A DNA stretch of 15,960 bases from contig JANXTV010000321.1 of assembly GCA_025352185.1 (NCBI GenBank), forward strand, positions 1 through 15,960, read 5' to 3'. This DNA comes from Oligoflexia bacterium (GTDB taxonomy: Bacteria; Bdellovibrionota; UBA1018). How positions within the stretch are numbered: position 1 is the stretch's first letter; the number at the start of each line of letters is the position of its first letter. Shown in pieces: positions 14,070 to 15,960 of the stretch. The translations under genes and the position numbers were made by a program. The notes beneath the pieces are model-generated. The model searched no databases, was not told the origin of the DNA, and saw only the letters and a program-made list of their open reading frames with translations.

Positions 14070-15224
14070 TTAAAAGAATACGAAATCCGCACCGACGGAT
14101 CCCTGATAAGTGTTAATGTAATATCCCGAGTCCTCATATTCCTCGCGGTACTTCATGGCTTGAATTTTAATGAGGACACTTGGGTCGAGCTGATAATTTA
14201 GGCCCACGGCGTGAAACGAAATACTTTTTAGTAAAGTGGTGACGCCGAGTGCGGCATCCGGATGCGGCCGCAGAGAGCCCTCTAGATCCAACACTCGGAA
14301 GAAAGTATAGTTCGGGCTCCAATTTCCAAAATGATGAAGGAGCGTGCCGTAAATCGCCGCGGCCCGCGGGAGCGTGGGACTTTTCGTTTGGCGCAGGCAG
14401 TATTCAGAAATAAGTTCCGTGCCCATCCATTTAACGAGAGAACCTGCGGTGTAAAGTTGGAGCTGTCCGATATCCGTAGTCGAAAAATACCGCCCGGTCA
14501 GTCCGCCGCCCAGATCCGCTTCCGCGGCGACGGCGAGTTTCACCTTTCCGGTAAGCGCCCCGAGCCGCACGCGGTACGCGAAATCCGACGGGGCCTGCGC
14601 TTTCGACTCCATTTCGATGTTCAGTCCAAATCCCTCGCGGAGCGACGGCTCGTAGGTCGCCACGTGGGCACCGGTTGAGGATTCAAATTTCGTCTGGCCG
14701 CTCCCGGCGTAGAAATCGAACTGGAATCGATTTTCCTCCGACTCGGGTCGATAGGTAAAGCGAGCGCCCTCGAGGGACTTAATCGAATTCATCGGATACG
14801 TTTCCATCGGCGGCTCGAACCACGGATAGGTCACGCCGATATCGGCCTGCTCGGAAAATAAAAAGATGGGGAGAATCTCGCGGCCAACCCGAACCGAAAA
14901 AAGATCGTTCACGTGATAATTCAGTACGAGGAGATCGAGCTGGGCCGCCTCACGTCCGGGGCGCCTTCGCGCCATCAACTGGCTGAACGCTTCGAGTTCT
15001 TCGCTGTATCGATACGAGACGTTCAATCCGAACCGAGTTACCCGGGAAAAATTTAAATCGTTCCCCGGATTCTCGAGTCCGGAGGTCACCTTCGAAGTGG
15101 TCACCTTCGAAACGGCAAACGCACCGAAAGCTTGCACGGAAAGTTTAGAGTCCCGTACTTCCATTTCGGCCGCGGAGGACGAAAGGATTCCGAGGGAAAT
15201 CCAGACGAGGAGGAAAGTTCGCAT
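14070..15224 (-). CDS. Porin-like outer-membrane beta-barrel protein
   Basis: 384 residues with a signal peptide (MRTFLLVWISLGILSSSAA, cleavage before E20 likely). The mature chain alternates polar and aromatic residues throughout (FGLNVSYRYSEELEAFSQLM, FSVRVGREILPIF, VGLNYQLDPSVLIKIQAMK) and ends in GADFVFF, a C-terminal Phe typical of BAM-assembled barrels. The length fits a 16- to 18-strand porin. It is probably an uptake channel, substrate unknown. It lies 17 bases after a membrane-protein gene and 14 bases before the PBP-like gene, so all are likely one operon. A 15-base in-frame duplication (15084-15111) gives SKVTTSKVTS near the mature N-terminus. Confidence 0.8.
   Translation of the reverse strand: MRTFLLVWISLGILSSSAAEMEVRDSKLSVQAFGAFAVSKVTTSKVTSGLENPGNDLNFSRVTRFGLNVSYRYSEELEAFSQLMARRRPGREAAQLDLLVLNYHVNDLFSVRVGREILPIFLFSEQADIGVTYPWFEPPMETYPMNSIKSLEGARFTYRPESEENRFQFDFYAGSGQTKFESSTGAHVATYEPSLREGFGLNIEMESKAQAPSDFAYRVRLGALTGKVKLAVAAEADLGGGLTGRYFSTTDIGQLQLYTAGSLVKWMGTELISEYCLRQTKSPTLPRAAAIYGTLLHHFGNWSPNYTFFRVLDLEGSLRPHPDAALGVTTLLKSISFHAVGLNYQLDPSVLIKIQAMKYREEYEDSGYYINTYQGSVGADFVFF
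15084..15111 (-). repeat. 15-base in-frame tandem duplication in the porin gene
   Basis: ggtcaccttcgaa occurs at 15084-15096 and again at 15099-15111, a 15-base period equal to five codons. It encodes SKVTT followed by SKVTS early in the mature porin, probably by replication slippage. Confidence 0.75.
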
Positions 15225-15241
15225 CGGACGAAGATAGATCC

Positions 15242-15775
15242 CTAAGGACGATACGTCCAGTCACGCTTAAAGCGCGTCGCTTCCATCCCAAAAAATCCGA
15301 TGATGAGCACGAACGGCACGAAGAAAAGGTATCCCGCGGCCAGGTTCACAAAGATCGAAGTGTTCGACGGATTGAATTCCTGAAGAATGGACGGATTCTC
15401 AGAGATATAGAGTTTCATTCGAACGCCCTTCAGGAGGACCTGATCGATAAATCCGACGAGTAAAACGGTGCTCATCGTTTGGAAACGATTTCGATAGGCG
15501 TATCGCGCTAGGCCATACGCGAGGAGCACGAGCCCGAGGACTCGAAAAATAATGTAGACCATCGTCGCGACCACTGGGCTGATCGCCTGGTTAATCAACG
15601 GCTCTAAAATGAATAAATTCACCGCGAACAGCGCGAGAATCCCGAGCGGAAGAAAGAGGAGCCACCCGAGGACGGTCGAACGCTTTTCTTCTTTTTCACC
15701 GGCGGAAACGATCTCATTTTCAATCGCAGTTTCATTCTCGAGGTCTTGGCCCGGAGCATTTTCGCTATCAGTCAT
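15242..15775 (-). CDS. Four-helix inner-membrane protein, unknown function
   Basis: 177 residues. The first 33 residues are acidic and hydrophilic. Four hydrophobic stretches follow at about 35-56, 68-90, 100-118 and 140-163, then a short basic tail (ATRFKRDWTYRP). Arg/Lys-rich loops (RYAYRNRF, KGVRMK) suggest how the loops are oriented. No catalytic or transport motif is recognised. The ATG at 15773-15775 lies 15 bases after the stop of the gene entering from the right edge and the stop lies 17 bases before the porin start, so it sits inside an operon. Confidence 0.7.
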   Translation of the reverse strand: MTDSENAPGQDLENETAIENEIVSAGEKEEKRSTVLGWLLFLPLGILALFAVNLFILEPLINQAISPVVATMVYIIFRVLGLVLLAYGLARYAYRNRFQTMSTVLLVGFIDQVLLKGVRMKLYISENPSILQEFNPSNTSIFVNLAAGYLFFVPFVLIIGFFGMEATRFKRDWTYRP

Positions 15776-15790
15776 AGTCGGTCTCTTTTT

Positions 15791-15960
15791 TCATAAACTA
15801 CGCGGGTTTGAACCGGTTTCTGAATCAAAAGCAACGTAGCTTTTCCCTAGGCAGAGGTCAATTTCTCCATTAAGCTCCTCACTAGTCCCTAACTTTAAAG
15901 AAAGAATTTCTCGAGGAACAAACTCGAGCATTCCGAGCTCCGCGAACCGTTCGCGCCTCC
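15791..15960 (-). CDS. C-terminal end of an unidentified protein (5' end outside window)
   Basis: A minus-strand frame is open from 15958 to TGA at 15791-15793, giving 55 residues with good protein character: RRERFAELGMLEFVPREIL, then LSLKLGTSEELNGEI, LCLGKSYVAFDSETG and SNPRSL. Other frames on this strand stop early (TAA, TAG). The acidic/hydrophobic pattern and codon choice match the right-block genes. It lies 15 bases upstream of the four-helix membrane protein gene, on the same strand, so it is probably in the same operon. No family is recognised from this fragment. Confidence 0.6.
   Translation of the reverse strand, partial: RRERFAELGMLEFVPREILSLKLGTSEELNGEIDLCLGKSYVAFDSETGSNPRSL

Noticed and set aside
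1828..15960. tRNA, rRNA, CRISPR array, transposase or phage genes
   Set aside because: Looked for on both strands; no cloverleaf-like stretch, regularly spaced repeats or recombinase-like protein was recognised.

Overview
The window joins two unlike pieces of DNA. The left piece (1 to about 1800-1827) is very GC-rich, with G or C in almost every third codon position. It holds the C-terminal end of a sigma-54 activator, a lipoprotein gene, and the 3' end of a cysteine-rich protein of a style common in large-genome Myxococcota (Polyangiales-like). The right piece (about 1827-15960) is only moderately GC-rich, uses A/T-ending codons freely, and reads as a dense chromosome block from a different Gram-negative bacterium: it has signal peptides, an outer-membrane porin and PilZ proteins. 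A Bdellovibrionota-like or related deltaproteobacterial-grade lineage is my best guess, but a weak one. At the boundary two minus-strand genes are cut within about 30 bases of each other: a PilZ-type protein loses its C-terminus and the cysteine-rich protein loses its N-terminus. An assembly chimera is the simplest explanation; a recent illegitimate recombination is the alternative.

Right piece, reading leftwards on the minus strand. (a) 7161-4915 is a tightly coupled operon: a divergent archease, a small exported cysteine-containing protein starting with an ATGA overlap, and ornithine aminotransferase (rocD) starting 1 base after the previous stop. (b) Downstream lie two tandem paralogues, 4778-3201 and 3092 to about 1827. 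Each has a receiver-like N-terminal domain and a Trp-rich central domain I cannot name. The intact copy also has a PilZ-like C-terminal domain with a DLSxxG motif. (c) Divergent from the archease, with a 38-base gap, is a plus-strand ferritin-like di-iron protein (7200-8024). It converges on the next block at a hairpin that contains both stop codons. (d) 11947-8037 is a likely operon: a small exported protein, a 2,4-dienoyl-CoA reductase (fadH), and a protein with an FHA-like N-terminus, a long low-complexity linker and one C-terminal membrane segment.

(e) The right end is a possible signalling and envelope module. A plus-strand membrane histidine kinase (12162-13646) overlaps tail to tail, by 56 bases, with a minus-strand run: a gene entering from the right edge, a four-helix membrane protein, a porin-like barrel, and a small PstS-type periplasmic phosphate-binding-like protein. 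A kinase next to a PBP-like protein and a porin suggests a periplasmic sensing unit, but this is inference from position.

I saw no tRNA, rRNA, CRISPR array, insertion sequence or prophage gene. The observations most worth checking are the junction, the tandem PilZ paralogues with their unnamed central domain, the archease without the usual N-terminal metal-ligand motif, and the kinase/PBP/porin overlap.
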